Positions 54,342 through 63,238 of a DNA stretch of 64,000 nt are shown here, piece by piece; the stretch's first letter is position 1; each line of letters starts with the position of its first letter. Origin of the DNA: CAVSUZ01 sp963834715. Its GTDB lineage: Bacteria; Pseudomonadota; Alphaproteobacteria; Acetobacterales; Acetobacteraceae. The translations under genes and the position numbers were made by a program. The DNA is taken from NCBI GenBank assembly GCA_963834715.1, contig CAWIDE010000022.1, forward strand, positions 744,001 to 808,000, in the 5' to 3' direction. Below the pieces are notes generated by a model, which saw nothing but the letters and a program-made list of their open reading frames with translations, ran no database searches and was not told the DNA's origin.

Positions 54342-55943
54342 ATGTCCGAGCTCGAATCGCTGCGCGTGGAGAACGCGACGCTGCGCGCCATGGTGGCGGA
54401 GCGTGACGCCAGGCTGGCGGCGGTCAACGACGAGCTGAAGACGGCCCGGCTCGAAATCGAGCAAATGAAACTGCGACTGGCCACGCTGCTGCGGCAACGT
54501 TATGGCCAATCTTCCGAAAAGCTCGACCGTGAGATCGCGCAATTGGAGATGCGGCTGGAAGAGCTGGAGGAGAACGTCGCTGAGACGACCGCGGCGCAGG
54601 CCAAACAGTCCACCGCGGAACCCAAAGAACGGCCGGCCGCCAGGTTCCGTCCGAAACCGCCCGGCCGCAAGCCATTGCCGGCCCATTTGCCGCGCGAGAT
54701 TGTGGTGCATGAGCCCGAAATTGCCTGTCAGTGCAACAACTGCGATCCCGCGCGCCTGGTCAAGCTTGGCAAGACGGCAACCGAAGTGATGGACAAGATC
54801 CCCGCCAGAATGAAGGTGATCCGCCATCTGCGGCCGAAATATGCGTGTCGGGTATGCGAGACCATCTTCCAGGCGCCGGCACCGGAGCTGCCGATCGAAA
54901 AGGGACGGCCGGGAGCCGGACTGCTGGCCAATGTCGCCGTCTCCAAGTATTGCGATGGCATCCCTCTCTATCGGCAGTCTGCGATTCTCGAGCGCGAGGG
55001 CATCGACATCGACCGCGCCATCATGGCGGACTGGATGGGACATGTCGCGTGGTGGGTGCAACCCCTGGCCGAGCGCATCGGACAATACGTCATGGCACAA
55101 GAGGTCCTCTGGACCGACGACACACCGATTCGAACCCTGGCGCCGGGAACCGGGAAAACGCGCATCGCGCGGCTTTGGTGTTACGCCGTCGATCCGCGGC
55201 CCTATGCCGGTCCGGGACATCCGGCGGTGTTCTATCGCTATAGCGCCGATCGCAAAGGCGAGCGGCCACGTGGACATCTCGAGGGCTTTAGCGGTTACCT
55301 GCATTCGGATGCCTTCGCCGGCTACGAGGCGCTCTATCGGGGAAGCGGATCGAAGCCTCCCCGGATCATCCATGTTGCCTGCTTCGCTCATGCTCGGCGC
55401 AAGCTGTTCGAGGTATTCGAGACGACAAAGTCCCCCATTGCCGAGGAAGCCCTGCGCCGGATTCAGGAACTCTACGCCATTGAAGCGGATATCAAGGGCA
55501 AGCCCGCCGAGCAGCGCCAGAGGGAGCGTCAGGCTCGCAGCAAGCCATTGCTGGATGCATTCCGCGAATGGGCAGAAGGGCAACGCCGGCGGTTGTCCGG
55601 CAAGGCACCACTCGGCAAAGCCTTCCAGTACACGCTGAGCCGCTGGGATGCCCTGACCCGATATGTCGAGGACGGACGTCTTAGCATCGATAACAACCTC
55701 TCTGAGCGTCTCCTGAGAGGGATTGCGGTGTCGAGGAAAAACTTTCTGTTCCTTGGTTCCGACCGGGGAGGCCAAAGGGCAGCAGCGATTTACACGATCG
55801 TCGAGTCAGCAAAACTCAACAAGCTCGATCCTGAGGCTTATCTCGCTTCAGTCCTTGATCGGTTGGCTCGAGGTCATCCGATCAACCAAATCGACGAGCT
55901 TCTCCCCTGGAACTTCCAACCGCCAATGGCAGCTGCGGCCTGA
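54342..55943 (+). CDS. tnpC: IS66 TnpC transposase
   Basis: 533 residues, full length. An N-terminal leucine-zipper-like coiled coil (LESLRVENATLRAMVAERDA), zinc-binding CQCNNCD and CRVCETIF, then the DDE domain: LWTDDTPIRTLAPGTG, LHSDAFAGYEAL, VSRKNFLFLGSDRGG, and the C-terminal LLPWNFQPP tail. All expected blocks are intact, so the element is probably active. Confidence 0.94.
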   Translation: MSELESLRVENATLRAMVAERDARLAAVNDELKTARLEIEQMKLRLATLLRQRYGQSSEKLDREIAQLEMRLEELEENVAETTAAQAKQSTAEPKERPAARFRPKPPGRKPLPAHLPREIVVHEPEIACQCNNCDPARLVKLGKTATEVMDKIPARMKVIRHLRPKYACRVCETIFQAPAPELPIEKGRPGAGLLANVAVSKYCDGIPLYRQSAILEREGIDIDRAIMADWMGHVAWWVQPLAERIGQYVMAQEVLWTDDTPIRTLAPGTGKTRIARLWCYAVDPRPYAGPGHPAVFYRYSADRKGERPRGHLEGFSGYLHSDAFAGYEALYRGSGSKPPRIIHVACFAHARRKLFEVFETTKSPIAEEALRRIQELYAIEADIKGKPAEQRQRERQARSKPLLDAFREWAEGQRRRLSGKAPLGKAFQYTLSRWDALTRYVEDGRLSIDNNLSERLLRGIAVSRKNFLFLGSDRGGQRAAAIYTIVESAKLNKLDPEAYLASVLDRLARGHPINQIDELLPWNFQPPMAAAA

Positions 55944-56086
55944 CGGCATTGCCGCCAGCCGGAACCGCAGCGCCAACACTGAACCACCAGTCACGTGCTT
56001 CCTCTCGGCGGGCTCAAATCGGCCCAGGCCAAGAACGTCTGGGCAGGGGCTCACGGCGTCAATACTGGTGCTCGCCTTACGCTTAC

Positions 56087-56433
56087 GAAGCTGCTGCAGA
56101 TCATCGGTTTGGTGGTCGGCTATGGCAGCGGCGGCCTGGCGGTATGATGCTGAAGGGTGTAGCCGTCGCGATCGCGTTTGATGAACCTTTCGGCGAGCCG
56201 TTTGCGGTAATCGTGGGCGCCATCAGGACGGCTCGATGGGAACCGTGACGTGCAGCCCTTTGCCCTCGGTCCGCTTCGGCCAGCTGTCCGGCCCTCCAAC
56301 GGCCAGCACATCGCGCAGGCTAAGACTGGGCCGTCCTGTTCTGCGACCCGGGCCGGCGCCAGCTCCACTTCACGCCCGCCCATTCACGAATGGCGTCTTG
56401 GCGTTTCGTCAACGAATACAGATTGCACAAGGC
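56087..56433. other. Remnant region between IS66 copy 2 and the helicase gene
   Basis: The first about 65 bp are the 5' part of the IS66-split gene (minus strand). A minus frame at 56120-56383 includes PDGAHDYRKRLAERFIKRDR, which looks protein-like but could not be assigned. No complete gene. Confidence 0.4.
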
Positions 56434-58508
56434 TCATTCTCGCTGCCGCCACATGCTGCGCATCCGCGCGCCAATGTCGAGACGAACCTGCCGCGCGCCT
56501 GCGCGGTCGGATGCCGCTACCACGACGATGGGCCACGTCGTGCAGTCGAACAACGGCAGGAGGGCCGCCGGAATGAACCGTGTCCGCGAGGCATAGACGT
56601 GCCGATCGCCCTGCGCGTTCCGCCCGGAGAGGAAGAACCGTTGCGGCACGACCAGATGCAAGCTGTCCATGGCGCGCGTCATCGCGACGTAGAGCAGCCG
56701 ACGCTCCTCCTCGATTTCTCCTGTCGTTCCGGTAGCGAGATCGGAGGGAATACAACCGTCAACCACATTGAGCACGAACACGGACTTCCATTCCTGCCCC
56801 TTCGCCGAATGGATCGTCGAGAGGATCAGGTAGTCCTCGTCCAACACCGGCGGCCCTGCTTGATCGCTTGTGGCCTCCGGCGGGTCGAGCGTCAGCTCCA
56901 TCAGAAATCTCGCCCGTGACGGATAGCCCGCCGCGATCTGCTCGAGCTGCAGCAGATCGGCCTGGCGAACGGATGCGTCTTCGTGAATGCGCTCAAGGTG
57001 GGGCTCATACCAGCGACGCGCGTGGCCAAGCTCCGCGGGCCAGCCCGCCGTGCCCGTATGGATGGCCAGGAGAGTCTGCACGAATTCGTCCCAGCTATTG
57101 CCAGTTCGCGGCGGGGCCGGGATGTTTGTAAGCGTCCGCAGCGGATCAGGCTGTTCAGCCATCACATCAAGAACCCGCTGCGCCAATGCTGGTCCGACGC
57201 CCGGCAGCAACTGCATGATGCGGAAACCGGCGACGCGGCCATGCGGGTTCTCGACGAAACGTAACAACGCCAACAGGTCTTTCACATGGGCCGTGTCGAG
57301 AAACCTCAGCCCGCCGAATTTCACGAATGGGATGTTCCGACGTGTCAACTCGACTTCGAGCGCGGCGCCGTGGTGCGATGCGCGAAACAGGACCGCTTGC
57401 TGCTTTAAGGGCGTTCCTTCCTCGCGGGTTTCCAGCACGCGCTCAACGATGTAGCGCGCCTGGTCGGCTTCATCACGCACGGTCACCAAATACGGGCGCT
57501 CGGTTAACTCGCGATCGGACCACAAACTCTTCGTAAATCGCTCAGCAGCGAGGCTGATCACGCCATTTGCGGCCGCGAGGATCGGCTGCGTAGATCGATA
57601 GTTGCGATCGAGCGTGATGACCTCCGCTGGCGGGCTAAACTTCTCAGGAAAATCGAGGATATTGCGTACCGTTGCAGCACGAAAGGAATAGATTGACTGC
57701 GCGTCATCGCCGACCACGGTCAGCCCGGCGCCATCGGGTTTCAGCGCATGGAGGATGGTGGCTTGGAGCCGGTAGTGTCCTGGTATTCGTCCACCAACAC
57801 GTGGTCGAACCGTGCGCTCATATCTGCGGCAAGCACCGGATCGCTCGTGCTTTGCGCCCAATACAGCAGCAGATCATCGAAATCGAGCACGTTCTGGGCT
57901 TGCTTGGCCTCCACATAGGCCGCAAAAAGCTCCCGTAATTGACGCTCCCACTCGGCACACCAAGGAAAGCAGCCTCGAAGCACCTCATTGAGCGGCATCT
58001 CGGTATTCATGGCGCGGGAGTAGATTGCCAGACACGTCGCCTTCGTTGGAAAACAACTCTCCGTCTTCGACAGACCGAGTTCGTGCCGAACGAGGTTCAA
58101 GAGATCGGCGGAGTCCTCGCGATCGTGGATCGTGAACGCCGGATCAACCCCGATCTGCTCTGCATACTCCCGCAGCAAGCGTGCGCCTACGGCGTGGAAC
58201 GTTCCGGTCCATATAAGCGCCTCCTTCATGTCGGCACTCGAACCGAAGACCTGCGCACAAATGCGTCCGGCGCGCCGGGTCATCTCGACTGCTGCCCGAC
58301 GGGAGAATGTCATCAGGAGGATGCGACCTGGATCGACGCCGTTGACGATCAGGTGCGCCACCCGATGCGCCAGAGTATTGGTTTTGCCGGAACCCGCGCC
58401 GGCGATCACCAGCAGCGGAGTAGCGGGCGTGCGCGCATCTCCCGCGAGACCGTGCTCGACAGCCCGCCGTTGTTGGGGGTTCAGTTTTTCCAGGTGGGCC
58501 GAGGGCAT
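56434..58508 (-). pseudogene. UvrD/PcrA-type superfamily 1 helicase, frameshifted
   Basis: The N-terminal frame (58508-57741) has LNPQQRRAVEHG (Q motif), Walker A VIAGAGSGKTNTL, LLMTFSRRAAVEM and Walker B HVLVDEYQDT. The C-terminal frame (to 56434) continues RLQATILHALKPDGAGLTVV, GDDAQSIYSFRAA, TLDRNYRSTQPIL, LILSTIHSAKGQEWKSVFVL and RRLLYVAMTRAMDSLHLV, i.e. motifs III to VI. A one-base shift at about 57771-57778 breaks it right after motif II. The full protein would be about 685 residues. The chromosomal uvrD may lie elsewhere. Confidence 0.88.
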
Positions 58509-58857
58509 TCGTGGCGATCGGTCGAGGGAAAGGGGCCGCCGCTTATCCTCAATTCTTGTTTTGCTCGCAACACGCCGTTTACGCCTTGGGTCGGGTGCCC
58601 GCGATAGGCGCTTCGCAAGTCTTTCTACCGGATACTTGTGGGTCCAACGAGGCAGTACGCGTCAGCAGCTGCACACCGTCGCGATCCACACGCGCATGCA
58701 TGCGGTAGCTGGCACGGCCTCCACGAGCTTCGTGAGCTGCGGCGCAATCCAGGCGGGCATTCCGGTGATCGGGCCGGTGTGGCGCACTGCGCGGCCCGGC
58801 GCGGCTGCTTACATCTTTGGCTGCGGCCGATTGGTCGTTTGTGGAGGAGAGATGACG
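58509..58857. other. Region without a supported gene
   Basis: About 350 bp between the helicase start and the RraA-like remnant. Open frames here show no recognisable pattern. Confidence 0.4.
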
Positions 58858-59021
58858 TCACAGGACCCCGTGACGGTCGAAGACCTCGCGAAGCGAGTGG
58901 CCGGCGAGCAAGTCGCGGCGGGTTAGGTCCTCTGAAGCGATCTTATCCATGGCCTGCACCAGCACGTCACCGGCGATGGCTTGGGGCAGCACGACGAGCC
59001 CGTCCGCATCGCGGAACACTA
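58858..59021 (-). pseudogene. C-terminal fragment of an RraA-like gene
   Basis: The minus frame, open from the IS630 edge, reads VFRDADGLVVLPQAIAGDVL, VQAMDKIASEDLTRRDLLAG and HSLREVFDRHGVL with a stop at 58858. The DADG...P and C-terminal FxxxGVL pattern matches RraA-like aldolases, as in the intact gene at 12247. The N-terminal three quarters are missing; the IS1182 fragment lies on the other side of the IS. Confidence 0.65.
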
Positions 59022-59035
59022 GTGCCCTGAGTCGC

Positions 59036-59725
59036 TCATAATGCCGGGTATAGCCGCTTCAGCTTGACGCGGGCATCGGCAGTGGTGAAGTGCCAGTCTG
59101 CCCTGGTGTGGTTCTTGTTTCGCTTGTCCTGCCAAGCAACAACTTCCTCGATCAGGGCCTGCTTGTCCGGGATCCGCCGATCGAGGCACTGGGCCGACAG
59201 GACACTGAGTTCTGACTCGGCCATATCCAGCCAGCTGCCGTGCTTGGGCGTGTAATGCCACTCGAACCGCTCGACGAGGCGGCGCGCCTCTGCGGGTAGA
59301 AAGGCTTCGTAGAGCGAGGCTGGCTTGTGGGTGCTGAGATTGTCCTGCACCAGTACGATCTTGCTAGCAGCGGGAAAGTACGTGTCGGACAGAGCCTTGA
59401 GCAGTTGGGCATAGTCCAGCGCGGTGTGGCGGTCGGTTACCTCGACATGCCGCCAACCCTCCAGGGGCGCGAACAGCATAAACAGATTAACTGTGCCGTT
59501 GCGCTCGTACTCGTAATCATGCCGGGCAGGTTGTCCTGGCTTTGCTGGTACTGGCACACGGGTTTCCTTGATGAGCTGTTTTGTTGTCTCGTCCAGGCAG
59601 ACCACGGTCTGGATCATGCGGCCGTTGATAGACCTCCAGCACATCCTCCATGCCGGCTACGAAGGCAGCGTTGGCCTCGGGCGGGATGACCCATCGCTTT
59701 TGGAGGTGGGGCTTAAGCGAGTTTT
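59036..59725 (-). pseudogene. IS630 transposase, C-terminal part
   Basis: This holds the DDE domain: VVCLDETTKQLIKETRVPVP, IVLVQDNLSTHKPASL, EWHYTPKHGSWLDMAESEL, ending VKLKRLYPAL. Reading upstream, SLKPHLQKRWVIPPE continues to the IS110 insertion point near 59725. It is closely related to the transposase at 44526-45790. Confidence 0.85.
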
Positions 59726-59726
59726 A

Positions 59727-61097
59727 TGGGATGGCCCGCCCCTCCCGCCTCGTAGGCTGCTTGGGCAAACGGAGGAGGAGAGGCACAAGATGCACGTAGC
59801 GGTTCTCGGGGTCGACCTGGGCAAGAACAGTTGCAGCGTCGTGGGACTGGACCCGACGGGGCGTGTGGTTCTGCGTCGGCGTGTGCACCGCGGCAGCGTG
59901 GTCAAGCTCGCGACGAGATTGCCTGCCTGTATAGTGGCAATGGAGGCGTGCTGTGGTGCGCACCATCTCGGCCGTCTGCTGCGCGAGCTGGGTCATGAGG
60001 TCCGACTGATGTCGCCGGAGTATGTCCGCCCTTACGTGAAGGCGCACAAGAACGACGAACGTGACGCCGAAGCGATCGCCGAGGCGGCGACCAGGCCGAC
60101 GATGCGCTTCGTCGAGCTGAAGTCGGCGGAGCAACTCGACATGCAGACGCTACACCGGGTGCGTGATCGTCTGGTCAGCGAACGAACGGCGCTGATCAAC
60201 CAGCTCCGGGCAGTGCTGCTGGAGCGCGGCTTCATCGCGCCCAAAGGGCGGCGCAAGTTGGAGCAGGCACTGGTGGTGCTCCTGGAGGAGGAGTGCGGAG
60301 ACGGCGCGCGTGGCGTGACGCTCAGCCCACGGATACGCGCCCTCGTTGAGGACCTGCGCACGGAATGGGCCGAGCGGGACCGGCGCATCGCTGCCTACGA
60401 CGACGAGTTTGCCAGCCGGGTTAAGGTGGGACGAAGCCGCCCGGCGCCTGACGACGATACCCGGCATCGGCGTGCTGAACGCAACTGCATTGGTGGCTGC
60501 GATCGGCAACGGCGAGACATTTGGGCGCGGACGCGATCTCGCTGCCTGGCTTGGTCTGGTACCACGGCAGGCGACCACAGGCGGGAAGCCGAAGCTGCTG
60601 GGCATCAGCAAGCGCGGGAACAAGTACCTGCGCAAGCTGCTGATCCACGGCGCAAGGTCGGCCATGCCTTCGCTGCTGACGAGCGCGACACCGCTCGGCA
60701 CCTGGCTACGTGGTCTTGTCGCGCGGGTCCACAAGAATGCAGCCACGGTGGCGCTCGCCAACAAGCTGGCCCGGATCGCCTGGGCGGTATTGCACCGGGG
60801 CCAGCCGTTCGCGGCAGCACAGCTTACTGTGGCCGCATAAGCATCGGCCGCATGCGCTGACCCGGCGCGTGCGACCGTGAGGTGTCTGCGGGTGGTGGAT
60901 CTGAGATGGCCTGACAGTCGAACCGGTGCTCTGGAGACCTGAGCTTAAAAATGGTGCACATGACACCGGAAGTTTTATGAGGACCAGGGCGCGCGGCTCT
61001 CCATCTTGGCCGGGGTGATCAGCCCGAGGCCGGATACGTTAGCGCAGACTGTTCATGCCAGAGCATGAAACCACTTGCAGACGGGGCGGGCCATACG
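59727..61097 (+). mobile_element. IS1111-type (IS110 family) element nested in IS630
   Basis: A 12-bp subterminal inverted repeat ATGGCCCGCCCC (59731-59742) and GGGGCGGGCCAT (61083-61094) bounds a region with an IS110 transposase. Subterminal repeats are the hallmark of the IS1111 subgroup. Exact ends are approximate. Confidence 0.75.
59790..60840 (+). pseudogene. IS110/IS1111 transposase, frameshifted
   Basis: The start at 59790 (MHVAVLGVDLGKNSCSVVGL) follows GGAGGAGGAG. The N-terminal DEDD RuvC-like domain has VGLDPTGRVVLRRRV, MEACCGAHHLGR and KNDERDAEAIAEAA. After DEFASR near 60420 the frame shifts; the Transposase_20 domain continues RWDEAARRLTTIPGIGVLNA, DLAAWLGLVPRQATTGGKPK and ISKRGNKYLRKLLIHGARS to 60840. 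One base explains the break. Confidence 0.85.
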
Positions 61098-61555
61098 TTT
61101 TTGAGCGTCCGTCCGATCGTGTTATCACTGGCGCGATCTACAATGTTCAGTTCCACCACGGCGGTTTCCAGCAGCGTCAGCGTCCACCGCTTGCGTCCTT
61201 TAGGTGGCGGAGAACAAGCGAGCGCGATCAGCTTGGCCTCGGCGGCGCCGTCGAAGATGGGCTTTCGAGCTGAGTTGGGCGAGTGTTTGCGGGTCAAGGC
61301 GGCATCAACTCCGCCCTCCACCAATTGCTGACGTGTGCGGGAGACGGTGTCGACGCTGGTATCCAACGCCTCGGCAATTTCGCCGTCACTCCACGCATCG
61401 CCGGCCTCGGAGGCGTCGGCCTTCAGCAGGATGCGTGCCTTCAAGAGTTGGCGGGCCGGGGCTTTGCCCTTTTGGATCAGCACATTGAGCCGTTCACGCT
61501 CATCGCTACTGAGCTTTACGATGTACTTCTTGACGACAGGTTGTTTCGCGGTCAC
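61095..61555 (-). pseudogene. IS630 transposase, N-terminal part
   Basis: Starts at the GTG at 61555 (VTAKQPVVKKYIVKLSSDER). The HTH is WSDGEIAEALDTSVDTVSRT. The frame continues KGRKRWTLTLLETAVVELNI and SDNTIGRTLK, then enters IS110 sequence. It is the partner of 59036-59725. Confidence 0.85.
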
Positions 61556-61624
61556 GACACATCTCCGGGTTACCGGAGATATCAACTCAGAAATCACCCG
61601 CAGAATCAACGACGTGGGGTACTA

Positions 61625-62382
61625 GTGAGCGTCTCGCACGGATGATCCAGGAGGATGGGGCCGGGCGGCGGGCCGAGGCGGCCTGTTTTGGCCTCATAGG
61701 CGGCCTTCTTTGCCTCATACTCGGGCCGGGCTGCCTCTGCTTCGGCCCGAGCCTCCTCTTCCAGCCGTTGGCAGGCGGCATCGAGCTTGGCCTTCAGCGT
61801 CTCGCGCCGGGCCAGCTCCGCCGGCAGCGCCTGCGGATCCTCCCCGCGGCATCGGCCGCCTCGGCTTGTGCCGTCAGTTCGGCGATATCAGCCGTCAGCT
61901 TGGCTCGCAGTTCCTTGGCCCGGTCATAGCGCACCGAGCGGATCTTGGAGGCATTGGCATCGATTTTGGTGCCGTCGATCGACACCGTGCCGAGCCGCAG
62001 CAGACCGCTCGCGCGCGCGAGCAGCAGAACTTGCAGGAAAGCTGCCTCAAAAGCGGCTTTGTTGGCGCGCCGGAAGGCCGCGATCGTGTCGTGGTCGGGG
62101 TGCAGATTGGCGGCGACAAAACGCACCGCAATATTCCGATAGGTCGCCCGCTCGATCCGCCGTGACGAGAAAATCCCGTTGGCGTAGCAATAGATCAGCA
62201 GCCCCAGCATCAGCCGCGGATGGTACTGCGGCTTGCCGCTCGGTTACGTGGAATTCTCCAAGCGGCACCCGCTCCACCGCAGCGAGCACAAAATGCGCTA
62301 GGTCGTCCCCCGGCACCCATGGTTTCAGATCAGGCGGCAGAAGGAAGGGTTGCTCACGATTGAACGGTACAAAACTCGTCAT
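61625..62382 (-). pseudogene. IS1182-family transposase fragment
   Basis: The N-terminus at 62382 (MTSFVPFNREQPFLLPPDLK) and DDLAHFVLAAVERVPL are typical of IS1182/IS5-like transposases. After a frameshift at about 62255 it continues KPQYHPRLMLGLLIYCYANG, FSSRRIERATYRNIAVRFVA and LGTVSIDGTKIDANASKIRS (first catalytic Asp). A second shift at about 61838 leads to PAELARRETLKAKLDAACQR. It is cut off by the IS630 insertion at 61623. Confidence 0.8.
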
Positions 62383-62489
62383 GCGCCACAGCGGCAGGGG
62401 CAGGGTCTTGCGGATCGATCTGCCAGGCCGCCGGAGCGCAGGGGAGGGGAGAGATTGGCCGTGAAGCTGTTTTTATCCACTCTGGGACA

Positions 62490-63062
62490 TCAGGTATGGT
62501 TCGGCAGGCGGGCAAGGTCCTTCAGTTTCACAGTTAGGGCCGGTGTCGTGATTATAGCCCAATGCCGCGCGCCGCTATCAATTCGCCGCGTTGCCCGCGC
62601 GCGTGCGCCTGGGCCTGTAGCTTTTGCAGAAGACGTGGTGGCCGCCTCGATGCCTGCCATCGTACCGTTGCCGATAGCAAGCTGCCCAGCGGCACTGGCC
62701 TGGGTCGATTCTGCTTGCGCCGCCAGGGCGTGGCCCTGCAGCGTCGCATAACTCACCACAGGCGCGCCGTTGATCGAACCGCTGCTCACTAAACTGAGAT
62801 CACTGACCGAGGTGAAGGCGGTGGCCCCGGTTGCCTGTGCCGAAGCAGTGCTTGTTGCGTACGCCTGTCCGGCCGTGATGCAATCCATGTCGCTGTCGCT
62901 TAGATGGCGAGCGGCGAACTGGGGCGTTGATAAATGGATGTCGTGCAACCAGGCGTGACCATAAGCATTGCCAACGAAATAGCCCTGACCGCCCGCGAGC
63001 CGCTGCGGCTGGAGACCGGGGGGAGGTCCGTTTTCCAGCTGATGCAAGGCCCCCATCCGCAA
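62490..63062 (-). CDS. Hypothetical protein with a leader-like LSDSDMDxITAG motif
   Basis: 190 codons, start uncertain. The internal segment ARHLSDSDMDCITAG resembles the double-glycine-type leaders of exported peptides (LSD..MD.ITAG). What follows is Ala/Ser/Thr-rich and low complexity (ASAQATGATAFTSVS and onward), consistent with a secreted or surface product. No family was recognised and the N-terminal part up to about residue 40 may not be translated. The small plus-strand frame at 62934-63149 overlaps it. Confidence 0.4.
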   Translation of the reverse strand: MRMGALHQLENGPPPGLQPQRLAGGQGYFVGNAYGHAWLHDIHLSTPQFAARHLSDSDMDCITAGQAYATSTASAQATGATAFTSVSDLSLVSSGSINGAPVVSYATLQGHALAAQAESTQASAAGQLAIGNGTMAGIEAATTSSAKATGPGARARATRRIDSGARHWAIITTPALTVKLKDLARLPNHT

Positions 63063-63162
63063 TCTGGCAACCGATGCGCTCCATTTTATGCTGGCCCGAA
63101 CACAGTGCTGCCCTTAGGCAGCCGCTATCGGAGCGAGAATATCTGGTGAGCATCACAACTTA

Positions 63163-63238
63163 AAGTCAAAATTAGCCCTTTACATGCTGGCCTGTTACAC
63201 GATACGTTTTATAAGCGTGGTAATTAACAGGTTGTTCA
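63163..63238. promoter_or_regulatory. AT-rich intergenic segment upstream of the membrane protein gene
   Basis: Markedly lower GC than the surroundings, with TACACGATACGTTTTATAAG about 30-50 bp before the ATG at 63239. Likely promoter region, by composition only. Confidence 0.3.

Larger units (their letters stand above)
53408..56086 (+). mobile_element. IS66-family element, copy 2 (complete)
   Basis: 2679 bp from GTAAGCGTCG to CGCTTAC with an exact 8-bp target duplication GAAGCTGC (53400-53407 and 56087-56094). It contains intact tnpA, tnpB and tnpC. It differs in sequence from copy 1 and lacks the passenger gene. It interrupts a small minus-strand gene. Confidence 0.94.
59022..61622 (-). 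mobile_element. IS630-family element, copy 2, interrupted by an IS1111-type element
   Basis: Ends GTGCCCTGAGTCGCTCAT (left) and, reverse complemented, GTACCCCACGTCGTTGAT (right), each flanked by TA (59020-59021 and 61623-61624), the IS630 target duplication. The transposase is in two pieces on either side of an IS110-family insertion at about 59727-61097. Confidence 0.85.

Noticed and set aside
56120..56383. Minus-strand ORF with PDGAHDYRKRLAERFIKRDR
   Set aside because: Part looks protein-like, but flanks are broken by the IS66 insertion and no family could be assigned.
62934..63149. Plus-strand ORF starting MDVVQPGVTISIANEIAL
   Set aside because: Plausible residues, but it overlaps the minus-strand candidate, has no clear ribosome site and no family match; left undecided.
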